A stretch of 64,000 nt of DNA, taken from Amphiura filiformis. Taxonomy: Eukaryota > Echinodermata > Ophiuroidea > Amphilepidida > Amphiuridae. The DNA lies in contig NC_092642.1 in NCBI RefSeq assembly GCF_039555335.1, positions 15,529,208 to 15,593,207 of the forward strand, in the 5' to 3' direction. The position numbers and the translations under genes are program-made. Position 1 is the first letter of the stretch. Each line of letters opens with the position of its first letter. The notes beneath the pieces are model-generated. The model searched no databases. It saw only the letters and a list, made by a program, of their open reading frames with translations, and was not told the origin of the DNA. Positions 12,495-25,297 of the stretch are shown in pieces.

Positions 12495-14455
12495 ATTGAT
12501 CTTCACACTGTGAGGTCGCGATGATAGCAGTACCATTTATGGCTAAGCGTCAGACGACCAGACCTTTGCTCTTTACGTTCACTTTCCTGTACCCAGAGTC
12601 ACTCCATCCATAGCAGACGATCGCTATCATTATTTACTAATGAGTTTACCGCGCAAACTCAAGTTCCTCCAAGAAGGTCATTCTATTTCAAAACTGTTGA
12701 ACCAATACGGGCGTGTTTGTTCTTATTTGAATATATTTGTCATGTATCATTTTCATCAATTCATATACTTTTCAATTCATGTGCATGTTTATTTAAATGT
12801 TAGATTTTTCAAACATATTATTATTATTTTAGGCTTTTACTTGGCATCTTGCACAAGCGGGTTAAGCGGTCATCTGCTGATATAATCTGATATCTCAATT
12901 ACAGGATTTTACTATGATCACAGGCCTTGTTTTCTTGAGCGGTGTGTGTGTGTGTATTTTCGGGGCAGAAGCCGTTGCCATGGTGACAGCTGTTGAAGAT
13001 GATTGTATTTACCAACATCGTGTATCTCAGCCTCAAGTTAAAGAGAAATTGTAATCATAATATTATTTTCAGACCATCCCTTGTGATATGACAATTAAAT
13101 AAATTGTCAATTACATTGAGATGCGGTAATGATGATATACGCTGTTGAGAATGTGGTAATTAAAGTGTGTCTATATGGTGTTGTGAAGTTCTACTATTTC
13201 AAACTAATGAACAGCAATCATCAAGATCATTTTTATGCAAAAGATAACGACATTTTACTATGTGTATATGCTGTATAATATTACAGAAAATATTTGCTGC
13301 AGCAAAGATGGCGGGACTGTTCCGTAAAATAATATGTAGATATAGTCGTAAAACTGCGTAACTTTCCCTAAAAATGCGAAGAAATTTTCTTGCAAAAAGT
13401 TCATTTTTCAGTGTATAAGTGCTCAATAATAACTGTGATTGCTCTGTTTGTGTTGTGGCTCAGTTCATTGAAATACAAACCATAGATGCGACGAACCAAC
13501 AAAGAAACAAGATTGTGAGATATCAATTGAAATTTTTGGCATAAATGTAACTTTTCAGTTTGTATTTTGTTCATTTATGATGCACGACCTAAAAAGTATT
13601 GCTACTCATCTGACTGTTGATAATGTAAGATACAATTAAATGTCATCATTATAATACAAATCAATTCTCACATTGTTCATGATAACATCTCTCCTCGCCT
13701 GAGGTTAAAATAGAATAAGAAACGCTGGCAATTCGCCATTTGATGAGGCACTTCTTGTACAAGGATATTATTTCATTTTGAATTCACAACAAGAAGATCC
13801 AGTTTAACCCAATGAGAACTAGCTGACTATTGGTCAAAAAGAAGTTTTCATTATCAATTGGACCAATCAGCAACATTGTTAGAATAATTTCACCACCCAA
13901 AAAAATTGGGGTGAATTATTTGCAAAGCTCAATTCTGATTGGTGATTAAAGTGAAGATATCACATAATTAACCAATCACAGGCAATGTTAGATCGGCAGG
14001 TATTGCTCAGGGGGAAGATGTTCCAACTTCCTAACAGTAGCCCTAATATATTTGAGAGGAAATTGACTCAAGATATTTAACAATTAATCACTTGCCATAT
14101 ATTGTATGGAGGAAACTCGTAGGTTATTTATGATTTGTCAAAAATACCATCACTTCTTGAAATGACATATATTGAATTGAAAATTTCCTAGCGTTTACCA
14201 TTGATTACATTTCTATAGATCAGCAGAATGATGCACTATACGACTATTGTTTATTAATCTTTCGTACATGTAACATGTGTAAGGCATGTCCTTATTATAA
14301 ACATATTTGTAACATATAGGTTTAAATACTAACAACGTCGATTAAAATCAACTGCGTAAAAACATTAATCCTTGGAATTTTTAACAAATCACAATAAAGA
14401 ATGTTGAGCTGGACAGATACACCAAGTATATAATTATATAAACATGGAGAGACAA

Positions 14456-14676
14456 TACCGTAAACGCTCGCCTAATGGCGCTGTGGGCTCCCTTGACATA
14501 ACTGGAATTTTAGACACATACTTAAAGTTCCTTCCCATAAAAATCACACCAGCAAATAAGGGCACATACCCTTAATTCTTGTTGGGTTTTTTAGAGGAGT
14601 GAGCTCTCTATTTGTACATGAAATTTACCCCAGGGCTAAGGAGCCCAAGAGCGCCATTAGGCGAACGTTTACGGTA
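14456..14676. mobile_element. MITE or foldback, 221 bp
   Basis: TACCGTAAACGCTCGCCTAA at the left end pairs with TTAGGCGAACGTTTACGGTA at the right end. Pairing continues inward (TGGCGCTGTGGGCTCC with GGAGCCCAAGAGCGCCA), giving arms of about 36 bp. The centre contains no gene. Flanking TA is compatible with a TA target, but this is not certain. Confidence 0.75.
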
Positions 14677-15885
14677 TATTACGTAACGTATTGTTCCTTT
14701 GATGCCGATTTGATTTGCCGAACAAAGGGGTTCCGCCATTAAACTGGCCCGCTTTACACAGCAAGTGACCACAACAAAGTCACGAGAAAGTGGTAGCATT
14801 GTTAGTTACACAAGATGGTTACACGTACACAAACTTTCTGTATATGTGATTCCACATCCAAGGCGGCGCCCAAAGTGGGGATTTGAATAGAATAAATGAA
14901 CACACTGCATGTATGACCTGAAGATATAGATCGACAGTACGCCCAATTTATGAATACAAACACCTAATAATAAGTCACCTATTGCACAAGCTAATTCAAT
15001 CGCGAAAAGTTCTAAATGCCGGTCTATTCACTGACTGTATTGTTACAAGTTCTTCCAGAGCCACCTGTCGCATCCGAATAGTCTTATATAATAGTTGTAA
15101 AAGGCAACATTGTGAAGGCCGTAAAGATGTTAATGCTAATTTGGCGCCATTTATGCACACAGCAATAAGAACCAATATCTGAATAATAGAATGTCGCACA
15201 TTCAAATTGCCAACATAGAGTAATGTTGTGATTTGACTCTGATCAAGTCATTCAGGTTGGTATCAACCACCTGGCAAGAGAGTCACCAGAGCAGAAGTTC
15301 AATTTACTGATTTATATATTTTAGGCAAAGTACAAAGTCTGTTGACCTTGAACGTTCCGGAGTATGAAGTCATCTACACATTTACGCCATGCAAGCACCT
15401 GGTCTGATTCGAGTCTACAACGATGACTATCTGTCTGCTTCTGAATGAGGAAGCAAAATATCTTGTATTTGACTAAGTGTGTTAATCCTTGGTGTCATAT
15501 ACTAATCACATCACACCTTACAAGAATCTGTTATCGAATGTGTGCTTTACTATATAGGGTTTAATCTGATGTCTGTTAACATGGGTTATACTAATGTGAC
15601 GGTGATACGACATGATACATGACAAGTGATAGATAGTACAGTGATACATCACGGTATCTGTCATGTATTTTATTTTGTTGAATACATTTAAGATAAAATT
15701 GATATTACGAATTTGAATTTAATAAGATTAGAAGGGAATCTTTCATTCTGTTACACGGGGTGTACTTTATCATTGCGATTTCCATTGTCTAGATTATGGT
15801 ATTAATGAAAAGTTACACCTTGAAGTGCTTGCATGTACTCTCAAAAATCGCTTTATATATTGTGTTGTATGTGTCGTTTTATGAT

Positions 15886-16202
15886 AATGTTTCGTTTCGA
15901 CATTCTTTGCATCATAACTCAAGAACCACAAGACCTACAAAAGTGTAACGATATATTTCTTCGTCAAACCCACTTTCAAATAACTACAACAATTTTCGCC
16001 AGGATAACATGATTCGAACAATTCACAACAGGTAACTACTCTAATTGGCTTAAAGGCTTACAATTCCAGATTTGACCACAAGACAACCAAATACTGGAGA
16101 AGAGAACAGTGCAATTCCGAGCATGTTGACTAACACTAGATTCAGGTATTGTCACCAAAAGATCACGACCTGCAGTTGGGTCATCGCACTGCTACAAAAT
16201 GT
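15886..16202 (-). repeat. Dispersed repeat, inverted copy of 10061-10393
   Basis: It carries the reverse complement of the repeat at 10061-10393. It starts with CGTTTCGAC followed by CAAGAACCACAAGACCTAC and ends with GACCTGCAGTTGGGTCATCG. Small indels distinguish the copies. Confidence 0.75.
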
Positions 16203-17485
16203 AGTTGTTGTTCACAACAACTAACTACTCTTTAAAAAAAAGTGTTGAAAAACGCCTGACATAAAAGTGAAACAATTGGTAGACAGAGACGATAAATAGA
16301 TGATATCATGCTTTAAGATAATACCAGGGCAATTAAAATATTCTTGTAATAATTATTTGACCTTGACTTAGGAAGCGCTAAATTTCACACATGTAGACTA
16401 CGATATGATGCATCATTTAGATAGAAAGCGTCACATTGCATCATTGGCGCTATAATGGCGCCAAGATGTACTTATCGTTCACATTGCTGGAGTGGCGTTA
16501 AGCAAGTAGCTTAATTAACGTTCAATGGTAATACACAGTGGGACGGCGTTAAATATATGAAATGTTTTTAGCATTATTAACTAATGTTTACCATTCCAGA
16601 AACACACGAACGCTTTCTGATGCGTGCAAACATGGTACTGGTGGTTCAGTTAGTTGTTGACATCATTTTTTCATCCCATAACCAAGTTGGTACATATCTG
16701 TTGTCTCTTTTGCTGTAGACAAATCCAGAAGGTGCACCTGTACAGCCCAGTGATCCAAATTCGAAAATTAGACATTATATCGATTAGGACCGAATTGAAA
16801 GTCCGACTCTCTAATCAGAAATGAGTTCACATTGTTATCAAACAATGAACAACGTGGCTACCGGAATCTTCACATGCTTGACACTGTTACTTGCAACTGA
16901 CGCGTGCAATTATTGGGATGAAATAAAACGCCCATCTTATTTGGGTAGACACAAGGGTTCCGTGCAGGGCTTTTCGTTTCAATTAGTCAACCAATCACCA
17001 TTGTGGGACAAAGAATGTTCTTACTTCCATTTTGGTTGAGCGCTTTACCAGTCATCACCAAAATATCCCATCTATATACCACCTCCCACATTTCTCAAGC
17101 TGTCAGATCCTGGGCTTAACAACATGTTGCTTGGGACTCCCTATCTAGAGTAATCACAAGAGCTAGGCGACAATCCGAGTTGGTCATGTTGAGTATAATC
17201 AATCTTACAAACTATTTTGGACTCTGAAACAGGTGACGCCACAGATATACATGAGTCATGTATCTAGAGGTATATCTTGGCGAAGCAATATACATTGATA
17301 TTAGTAATAGCAACAGCAGTATGTGTGTATCTCTAATTGGATAAGACTCAATTTATTTACACCATAAAGTAAAACTCCAGAAGGAGAATTAAAATACTGC
17401 CGTTCTGTTTATCTTTGATGACATATGAAATATTGAAAAGAAGCTTTGCACTTTACTCAAGTTCATGATCGACTTATACGAGCAT

Positions 17486-17694
17486 CCACTAGGATCCACA
17501 ACATGCTCATCTATCAGGGCACAGTTCTATAATCCCAATACATTTGCACATTCATTGAATGACCTTTGAAAATTTGGGTACAAGATCTCATACTCTGCAA
17601 CTTGAGGTCAAGTTTTGAACTATGATTGTTTCATTGAGGTTATTGAATTATGCCATTGGTATGAGGCCATTATGGTCCATAGTGTTCGGAGCAT
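17486..17694 (+). repeat. Dispersed repeat, related copies at 49.7 and 62.9 kb
   Basis: It contains CCACTAGGATCCACAACATG, ATTGAATGACCTTTGAAAAT, CTCATACTCTGCAACTTGAG and GAGGCCATTATGGTCCATAG. The reverse complement is found at about 49709-49908, and a shorter same-strand relative at about 62893-62980. A minus-strand frame near 49.9 kb and a plus-strand frame here are artefacts of this repeat. Confidence 0.75.
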
Positions 17695-18215
17695 GTGATG
17701 TACCTGTCAGGTCAGTATTGGGAGCGGCAATCTGTTTTCTTTGCTTACTGTTCATTTCTTTGTGGTTGGAAACATCTATTGTAATCATTGGAACTAAGAC
17801 GGTATGCGCGGTACTCAGCTCTGTTGCTCGAAAAATTTCCTGATCAGAAAGGCATTTTGTTTATGTGATTTGATAACGAATTGTTAGTTTTCATCGTTTT
17901 CATCCCATTTTATTTTAACCAAAACCAATATTGTCCGAGGACGCAATTTGTCTGTTGGTCACCTTTTAGGCTACCGTAAGCAAAAACAGAAGACACTACA
18001 GTTGAAAAAGAGTCGGAAGTCTTTAATGACATTGCTATCAATAAACGTCCAACAATTAATTTAAGAAAAGATTTGTCAGAAGTATTTTCAAGATTTCGAC
18101 GACAGTCATTATACTTTGCATCCTTATGTGCATTTATGATTGATCAAAATTAGATACCAGAAGGTTATTTCAAACACCTTCCGTAAGCACCTTCTTTAAA
18201 ACAAGTACAATTAAT

Positions 18216-18420
18216 GCTAAGCAAGGTCAATACGACAAAGTTGTCTTGAAGTGTATTTTTAAGTAACAACGTTAGTCGTAATGAACAAGTGTCATGTGAA
18301 ATTCTGCAAGGAGTCTTAGATAAGCCTTCAAAGTATTTCAAGAAGCAAGGTCAATATGAACAGCTTCGGCAGCTGTCTTGAGGTATTTTAAGTCATTTCA
18401 AGATTATTTGCAATGGACAA
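18216..18420. repeat. Degenerate tandem duplication, about 131-bp period
   Basis: AAGCAAGGTCAATACGACAA at about 18219 and AAGCAAGGTCAATATGAACA at about 18350 start two related units. Both contain GTCTTGA, a TATTTTAAGT-like segment and ACAAGTGTCA. Divergence is high. Confidence 0.5.
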
Positions 18421-20988
18421 GTGTCAAGGTCACTTCAGGTACTATGTGTCTTATGATCTACTTTTAGCAGTTTTAAGGTTTACCTGAGAATGGATGAAAT
18501 TATTTGGGAGGTCATTTTAATGGTCGGTACATATGTTTAGTGGATGTATACTTAGTATTACCAGAAAAGTATAATACGGACCCCTTCGAAGTGATCTTCA
18601 CTGCTTAGTGTGATCTCCTCTAGCGGAACAACACATTCTAAATACAGAAATCGTACCTGACTCAAAAGCAATTATTTTTCATGATTTTGTTTTATCGGCT
18701 CCAAATTATGCTAACTATTTTTCAGCATGTTGACAATAATTGCTTCAAATAATTGTTTCAAATACAAACCTAATTTGAAACGTTTTAAAGTGATCTAATG
18801 AAAGGTTTTATTTGCACATGTGTAAAGTCGCGTACATGTAAATAAGATTAGATGTTTGACTATGAAATTTGCAAAGTGGTCACTTTAGTTTACATTTTCA
18901 GGTACAACACCTGTTCATTTATCTGACAGCCTTATAGTGCAGATGCTAAGTACAAGTAATGTGCATTTCTTGTTAAGAGCATGTTTTTTACTTGCCCCTA
19001 ATGTGGTTTAATCAAGACATTGCTTTCTTTCGTTTGATCCCAAGATAATTGATAAAGCAAACGTGCCAATACGCATGTTGAACACCAATAAATGAATTTC
19101 CATCTAATCGTTTCATTCATCGGGAAAACTTTGTTTCACGGCAGAGTTATACTAAATCCTGCATTCATCCTCCTCCATGTCCTCGATGTTTATCTACTAT
19201 TACGAATGTAAACTATCTATGAACACTGGGCAACCTTTTTCCTTATTAATGCTACATATCTATCTGCATAGGCAATGAACTACTTTGGATATTATATCCC
19301 TTGATATTCAGTTCCGACTCCCAAGAGAACACAACTCATTTTCCGGAACACATCAATGAGTTGAATGCAATGTGAACACATAAAAATCGTGACAAATCTC
19401 CCTGTAGATAGACTGTTTCAGCGATTGTATCTGCACGCCCTATTTTCTACTATTTGTGTGTAATTTATGAATTTAACCATCGCCCTAGTGTAAGAATTGC
19501 AATCGTTAGCCTATGAGGTAATCTTCAGCAGAGGTTTGATCACGTATATATTCAAAGTCTTCCAGAGGCAAGCATGTTTTAATATGGAGCCGCAATAGTT
19601 CAATTGATTCGCCATTTTTCAAATGTCAGTTGCGTTTCCTCCATGACAAGGAGAACCGTAGGGTGTGTCTGCTATTGTGAAAGCTCGTTCCTTGGAGCTT
19701 GCTAATTGTGAATGTAGAGGAGAAAAGTTGAACGAATTAATATTGGGTTTCTGATTAATTGTTGCCAAATGTCAACAATGATATTTTTGGCATCATTTGC
19801 TCATCATTATCTGTCAACTCCTCGCTATATTCGCGCCATCATAAAACATATATTTGAGATAGACCTACTTGCTATAAATAATCTAGCGTGTACGGTACAT
19901 TTATTATATATCGATAGCATCAGCATAAGTACCTTGTAACGCTTATCAATGTGGAAAGAGGTACTGATACTGGGTAACATGGCCGTAGAAAAAAGGCGGG
20001 GAAAAAGGTAGATTTCCGCAAAATTAAACCTGCAGACGATTTAGAGAAAATTGATCTTCACTAAAAGTAGGTCTGGGTGAAAGCGCGCTAAATCTGCTCA
20101 TGATGAAATTGTCTGCAGTTGTCAATCTTAATACACATATTGATGACTCCTCTGGTGTTAGATGACACTCTGTAAGTAAAGAGGAAGACATAAACTTGTG
20201 TTACGATGTGAATTTGGGTGCCAATTTCCATGGCATATGTGTGCACATTTGGTCCCCATCCGTACATCCTGTCCAAGAGGTAGGGAGAGATAGTATTTCG
20301 CCGGTACAAGTTATACAATGTAAGAATATTAAATCGAGGGAAGCACATTAAAGTACTCTCTGTTTACACGGGTCTTGACATTAATACCATTCTGTTTGGA
20401 ATAAAAACATGAGTAATACGACAATATAATCCACGTTTTATATTATATTTCAGCAACATCTGATGATATTAATCGTTTAACATTATGCGTTGATGTTTAT
20501 CGTTCTCTTGCGTGATGTGAAAAGAAAAAGTTCAACCAGTTTCAACAATATCTACAGAAAACAGTGAACCAGCTTTATAAACCAATATACAAAAAAAATT
20601 ATGATTTCCATGATTTTTGTTCCTGTCTCACACATCTGACGACTCCGTTTCCCTATTTCCCCATGTTCCTTATCCCTGTTACCGCACCTTCCCATTTTCA
20701 AATTCTTACTATCCCTATTAGATCTTTCTCTATATCCCACAATGCTCCACATGATTCTTTCGCACTTCCGCTGGCAATATTCTCATGTCCGCATCCAAAT
20801 GCCATATTTTACGCGACACGTTAAAAGTCGTACACGGAGATGATGAGCGTATTCGACCATCTAGAATCTGGAATGATGGGATAGACAGAAAAGATCTACT
20901 CTATTTTGTCCTAAATTCTCTTGACGAAGATTTGATATTATTTGTATCTTACCATAATTGTGTTCCTATTTTTGTTCTTACTCTCCAG

Positions 20989-21140
20989 ATTCGGCGGAAG
21001 AGTAAAGCTCACAATGCCCGTTTGCAGGAAGGCGACGAGATCGTCACCGTCAATGGACGGAACTGTCAGAATCTGTCACGTGATGTCACTATGTCGTACG
21101 TCGATGGCGCGAAAGAATCGCTAGATTTAGAAGTTATTAG
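20989..21140 (+). CDS. SYNPO2: SYNPO2-like gene: exon with C-terminal half of the PDZ domain
   Basis: The acceptor CTCTCCAG ends at 20988 and the donor AG|GTATGA follows 21140. The exon is 152 bp (phase 0 in, phase 2 out) and encodes IRRKSKAHNARLQEGDEIV, then TVNGRNC and a helix with DVTMSYVDGAKESLDLEVI. This is the second half of a PDZ fold: the SKA..L.EGDEIV..NG turn, the alpha-B helix and the last beta strand. The R-SKA-x-x-x-x-L-x-EGDE-V-NG-x-x-C pattern is the one seen in synaptopodin-2/myopodin. The carboxylate-binding GF loop lies in an earlier exon that I could not find in the window. Family knowledge: SYNPO2 proteins bundle actin and bind alpha-actinin and filamin at Z-discs and stress fibres. 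The frame stays open upstream into the intron, but that part does not resemble PDZ sequence. Confidence 0.82.
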
Positions 21141-21799
21141 GTATGAAGACGTTGTTGTTTTGTCTGTCCATCTACTCTAATCTAAGCTAATAAAACCGCG
21201 ACTTAACATGCTTAAAGGATGTCAGTGATTTGCAGACCCGGAACACCCAAAAATCCGTGAATTGATGTTAAATGGTTTATTGAACGATTGGTGCAACAGT
21301 GGTCGGTAACAATCTGTTAACGACAATGAACGAGGCCTATTGAAAACAAATTTCCATTACACCCGTAATTCATGTGTGCTGTTAATGAGTTAATTGATGA
21401 TACTAAAGTTTTGGTGGTGTGTCGCTGCAGGATTAGGGTCCGTATGTTATTGTCATTACTAACACTTACTGGAACAAACCCAACAAGAAAGTGCACATTC
21501 CTTCCACGTAATACATATATCTATCTGGTGCTTATAACTTAGCCTATAGGCCTATCCTTACCATTAAAAGCGCAAAACATGCTCCCACAATTACGTTGAG
21601 CCATTTGGTGATTTATTTTAGCGTCGGTATACAACAAAGAGACCGGGATTGAAACAAATCCCTTCTTCGTCAGTCCCATTGGTTTCCATTATTAACATGA
21701 AAGAAATTATACCATAGCCAACTGCAATATTGGTATCATGTTTATAGCATGAATAAGCGATCTGTACCTAAACTAGACAATATGAGACAAGATAGCAAT

Positions 21800-22197
21800 T
21801 CTTTAAGTGAAGTTGAACACTGGTGGCGCTATTTATTTATTTATCTATTTATTATTTATTTATCTTGTTTGCATCATTGCAAGGGGCAGACGCTTGTATA
21901 ATAACATGACAAAATCAGAAAAATGAGTAACAAATAACAAGCAAATTTTCTAAAAATAATTATCTTGAAATGAAAGGCATAACTCATATTATTGGGCTAA
22001 ATTAGACTTAAAATATCGCCCTCAATTTGCAGACAAATATACAGTTTATGGAATAAAAATCACAAAAAGGCAGAAAAAGATGAAACATTTGATAAAGAAA
22101 ATTAGTATGATAGCTGTTGGTATTGTTCAGATCCTGAATTAGAAATTATACAATGCTTTTGTTAGAAAAATTAATAGATGATCACATCAAACAACCG
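21800..22197 (-). mobile_element. MITE family A, copy 2 (left end lost)
   Basis: The right terminus ATCAAACAACCG at 22186-22197, the GATAGCTGTTGGTAT block and the CGCCCTCAATTTGCAGACAA block match copies 1 and 3. The inner-left part (GAAGTTGAACACTGGTGGCGC) is present, but the left terminal repeat cannot be recognised. A TATT/ATTT simple-repeat expansion sits at about 21830-21865. Confidence 0.7.
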
Positions 22198-22958
22198 TGG
22201 AAGAGAATTGATATAGGACAAGTTTGCTATACCTTGGTTTACATCTCTCATGAAAGAACTATTGGTACGTTGACGTTATGACTTTTTGATAAAACCTTCA
22301 CCTTAACCCAGTTCATGACATGTATTTCCTATTCATTTTAACAATTACAAATAATTAGATGTTCATTATTTTGATACAAAACCGGAATATGACTTATTTT
22401 TCCCGTAAATATGGTAAACATTGAAATGTCACTATAGTTGACAAAATTGGTTGAACTCTCGACCATGTCGACATACAAAATGCAATGCGAACACGTGCGC
22501 CTCATTAATCTATGTGTTGATTCATCCTGAGCCATGGTATTAAATGATTGATGAACAAAATTTTAAAGAATTTCAAAACATTTTATGAAGTTGGACCGGA
22601 AAGTGAGCTACACGCGAGTAACATGGTGAAGTTCATTGTCATCCCAAGGGCACGAAGCATTCAAACCATACATCACCATGATATATGTGCCAATAAGTTA
22701 ACAACTGAAATGGCAAATAAAAGATGCAATTTAATCACAGATGTACACAGCTTCCTATTTGTATTTTTCAATTTAATTATTAATAAGTCATATATCGCAT
22801 TGCCAGTGCAACACTACCTTGTCACCTGAGTAAATGCCCGTGAGTACCTCATATGCATAGCAATACAGCAGTATGGTGTAGCAATGATAAGAATGATCGC
22901 ATAGAGGCTACACAACATTACCCAGTGGCGCTAATGGACATAAGACGGTGCACTGACA

Positions 22959-23152
22959 CCGCATACTGACGAATAACATATGACTATAAACAGTCCGTAT
23001 CCCTATGTATTATTCTGACTAGAGAGGCGACGCCACCGATCTTTTTACAGTGCAACGCCGCGTCTGCCTTGGTCGCCACTCGCGCTCCGCGAATCTCATA
23101 TGGTATGGGTTAGATATAAGCTGTTTATAGTCATCTATTCGGTATTATGCGG
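22959..23152. mobile_element. Inverted-repeat element with a GC-rich centre
   Basis: CCGCATACTGACGAAT then ATGACTATAAACAG at the left pairs with CTGTTTATAGTCAT then ATTCGGTATTATGCGG at the right, giving arms of about 33 bp with small gaps. The core (about 23020-23100) is rich in CG dinucleotides such as GGCGACGCC and CGCGCTCCGCG, unlike its surroundings. No coding capacity. Probably a MITE. Confidence 0.65.
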
Positions 23153-23772
23153 AAAACAAATCATGAGCATTCCATACGTTAAGGCACAGTACAATGGGTT
23201 TTATAAAATGTTTGTGAATGGTGCTCAAATGTATGAGATCTCAGAATAATCCGTGTGGAAAAACAAAAATAAAAATTAACAAACATACACAGAAATAGAA
23301 ACGTCATGGTGCAGCGTAGTTTCACATAGTGACAAACACCAGATTACTATAAACCAACCCATTATATCAATCAATTAAATGGGCACGGAAGGACGAAAAC
23401 CTCTATCTGCTTTGCAGAGATTGACTTTTTTTACAAGTTGCGTCTTGCGTGCGCTTCACACCCACCACCCATCACCACCAATTTACACCCGATCTAACTG
23501 GCATTCTCCATAATATGCAAGATGTCCGCTCCCAAGTGTTTACGTCGTATGTCATTTATTTATACTATATGTCTCGTACAGGATATCTGAGGGTATTATG
23601 AATTGCATTACATTTTGCGTGTTGGCAATTATACTTAATATCAGTTTTCATGTTCCCAACATGTTGATACATCAACACTTCTTATCAATTACACCGAACA
23701 CCATCCAACTTGTATCAGTGTTTATAACAACCTTTTCTTTCTCTTATTTCTTCTTTATTTGCTCACGTACAG

Positions 23773-23888
23773 ACGAGACAAAAATTTCAACACAGTGAAT
23801 GCTTCACCGTATAATATATCCAACAACAATCCCAACATTTCTACAGGAAAAGCTGCCACGATACAAGTACAGCCTTCTGGAAGACCAG
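23773..23888 (+). CDS. SYNPO2: SYNPO2-like gene: linker exon
   Basis: The acceptor CACGTACAG ends at 23772 and the donor CAG|GTAAAT follows 23888. It is 116 bp, phase 2 in and phase 1 out, so it continues the frame of the PDZ exon exactly (AG+A gives Arg). It encodes about 38 residues, RDKNFNTVNASPY... to ...IQVQPSGRPG, an Asn/Ser/Pro-rich segment with no domain, as expected for the disordered region after the PDZ domain. The only evidence tying it to the gene is the splice sites and matching phases; sequence conservation cannot be judged here. Confidence 0.7.
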
Positions 23889-24534
23889 GTAAATGGGAAA
23901 ATAATACGTAAATATCTAATTTCGTCCGCAAATTGTAGTCCAAGACCACAATGCTAAAACATTGACAAGCTTAGCAGGGATGAAGCCGCTGAATTCCATA
24001 GTAAAGACTTGCAACTAACGGAGTTCTAATATAGAAGAGCCCCGCAGGACATTAAAAAGAATTGTGGTCCTGGACTACAAGTTACGTACGGAATCATATT
24101 TTCAGGGACATATTGCAATAACCTCTATTCAACACTGACACCTCAAGTTTCTCATGTTTTTGGGCATGATATTTTTATTAGTCTCATTTTCATTCAGGCG
24201 TTATTTTGTGAGTGAACAAGCATGTCGGAGTTAAAGAATTATGTCGTGACAGATGGTCACGTGTGGAGTCCCGGTGATTAATAGAAAGCAATACAGATAA
24301 AGAGTCGGCGTGAAAATCTCCATCAAAGTATCACTAGAAAAAAGTTGTTAGGACATGCATAACGTGCATAACAACAAATGTGGGTCCAGTAGAGGGAAGA
24401 CGTGGGCGCTGCTCCATCTAAAATCATCAAAACCATGCAAATCCACTTGGGGCGGGGTACTAGGAAAGCGAGACTAGTGCTAGTTTCGAGCCTCCCACTA
24501 GGCTCTCTTTCGGGATATCATAATGCCGAAAGTC

Positions 24535-24835
24535 TCTTTCAGTCCTGCTAGGGATATCAAATTCGGTACTTTGCCCACGTATCTCATTTTTGGGGGGAAT
24601 TTTTTATCAAAAATAGAACAAAATGTGACTTTCAAAAGTCTTTTGTGGTACAATAATAATGTCATATTTGTGCACTTGGTCTTATAAGGAGGACTTTCAC
24701 CGAAACTGCCGGCAAAAATCTAGTACCGTTAGGAGTATGTTATTTTCTGGTCCTACTAGGGGTGTGTTTTTATAGAAATCTGGTCCCACTAGGGATATAT
24801 TTTAAAACTAGTCCCGGTTGGGGTTACTTCCAGGA
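24535..24835. repeat. Degenerate minisatellite around a GTCC(C/T)ACTAGGG core
   Basis: Related cores AGTCCTGCTAGGGATATC, AGTACCGTTAGGAGTATG, GGTCCTACTAGGGGTGTG, GGTCCCACTAGGGATATA and AGTCCCGGTTGGGGTTAC recur. The last four are spaced about 35-45 bp apart between 24721 and 24830, each followed by a T-rich segment. It is a decayed tandem array within an intron. Confidence 0.6.
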
Positions 24836-25297
24836 ACCCCGGATCTAGCATGGGATCCACGAAAATCCCGGGGGCAAAATCAGCCCATATAGATCATAAT
24901 AGATCCGCGACTGAAAAAAAGTGCTGGAACCTTCTTATTGACTTCAATTTTATCAAAATGTATCAAAGCAATATCAAAATGCTCGGTAACTATCATTTTC
25001 CATATATTATACTACTACTTTAAGGGCTGAAAGAATAAATCTCAATCCCACCGCTGTCACCAATGTAACGGGAATCGGATAGGCCTGAAATGAGAAAAAT
25101 GGACGCGATTGAGTGTCTGCCACATCCGCATACCGCATTAGAAGATCCACTATAGAGATGAAGAGACTTTAATAAACACAGGTTACTCTACGATCTCGAC
25201 TTCAAAGTGTGAATTTTAGCTATAATATGTATTTGCTGGCCCACTTGTCCCTAATCAAATTGTGACCAAATTGCTGCAACGAAATGAATATAAAGTT

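Larger units (their letters stand above)
72..20988. other. Long intron or intergenic stretch, no gene seen
   Basis: AT-rich non-coding DNA. Open frames here are short (under about 120 codons), have no family resemblance, and several overlap inverted repeats. I found no convincing exon and no PWGF-type sequence for the missing first half of the PDZ domain. The content that can be supported is repeats, listed separately: tandem duplications at about 1.0, 1.4, 5.6, 7.0 and 18.2 kb, inverted-repeat elements at 2.9, 8.2, 9.4, 10.7, 12.4 and 14.5 kb, and dispersed repeats at 7.3, 10.1, 15.9 and 17.5 kb. The stretches 3182-5567, 5815-6914, 12495-14455 and 18421-20988 show nothing further that I can name. 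Confidence 0.6.
21141..23772 (+). other. Intron of the SYNPO2-like gene
   Basis: GTATGA donor and GTACAG acceptor bound a 2.6-kb intron with no coding sequence that I can support. It holds a truncated MITE (21800-22197) and a GC-rich-centred inverted-repeat element (22959-23152). The remainder is unremarkable AT-rich DNA. Confidence 0.7.

Noticed and set aside
16821..17039. 72-codon plus-strand frame starting MSSHCYQTMNNVATGIFTCL, signal-peptide-like at first sight
   Set aside because: Moderate hydrophobic stretch only; no splice sites, no family resemblance, and of a length expected by chance in 64 kb.
20785..20988. Upstream continuation of the PDZ exon to an ATG at 20785
   Set aside because: The segment does not resemble a PDZ N-terminal half, and a good acceptor with pyrimidine tract ends at 20988.
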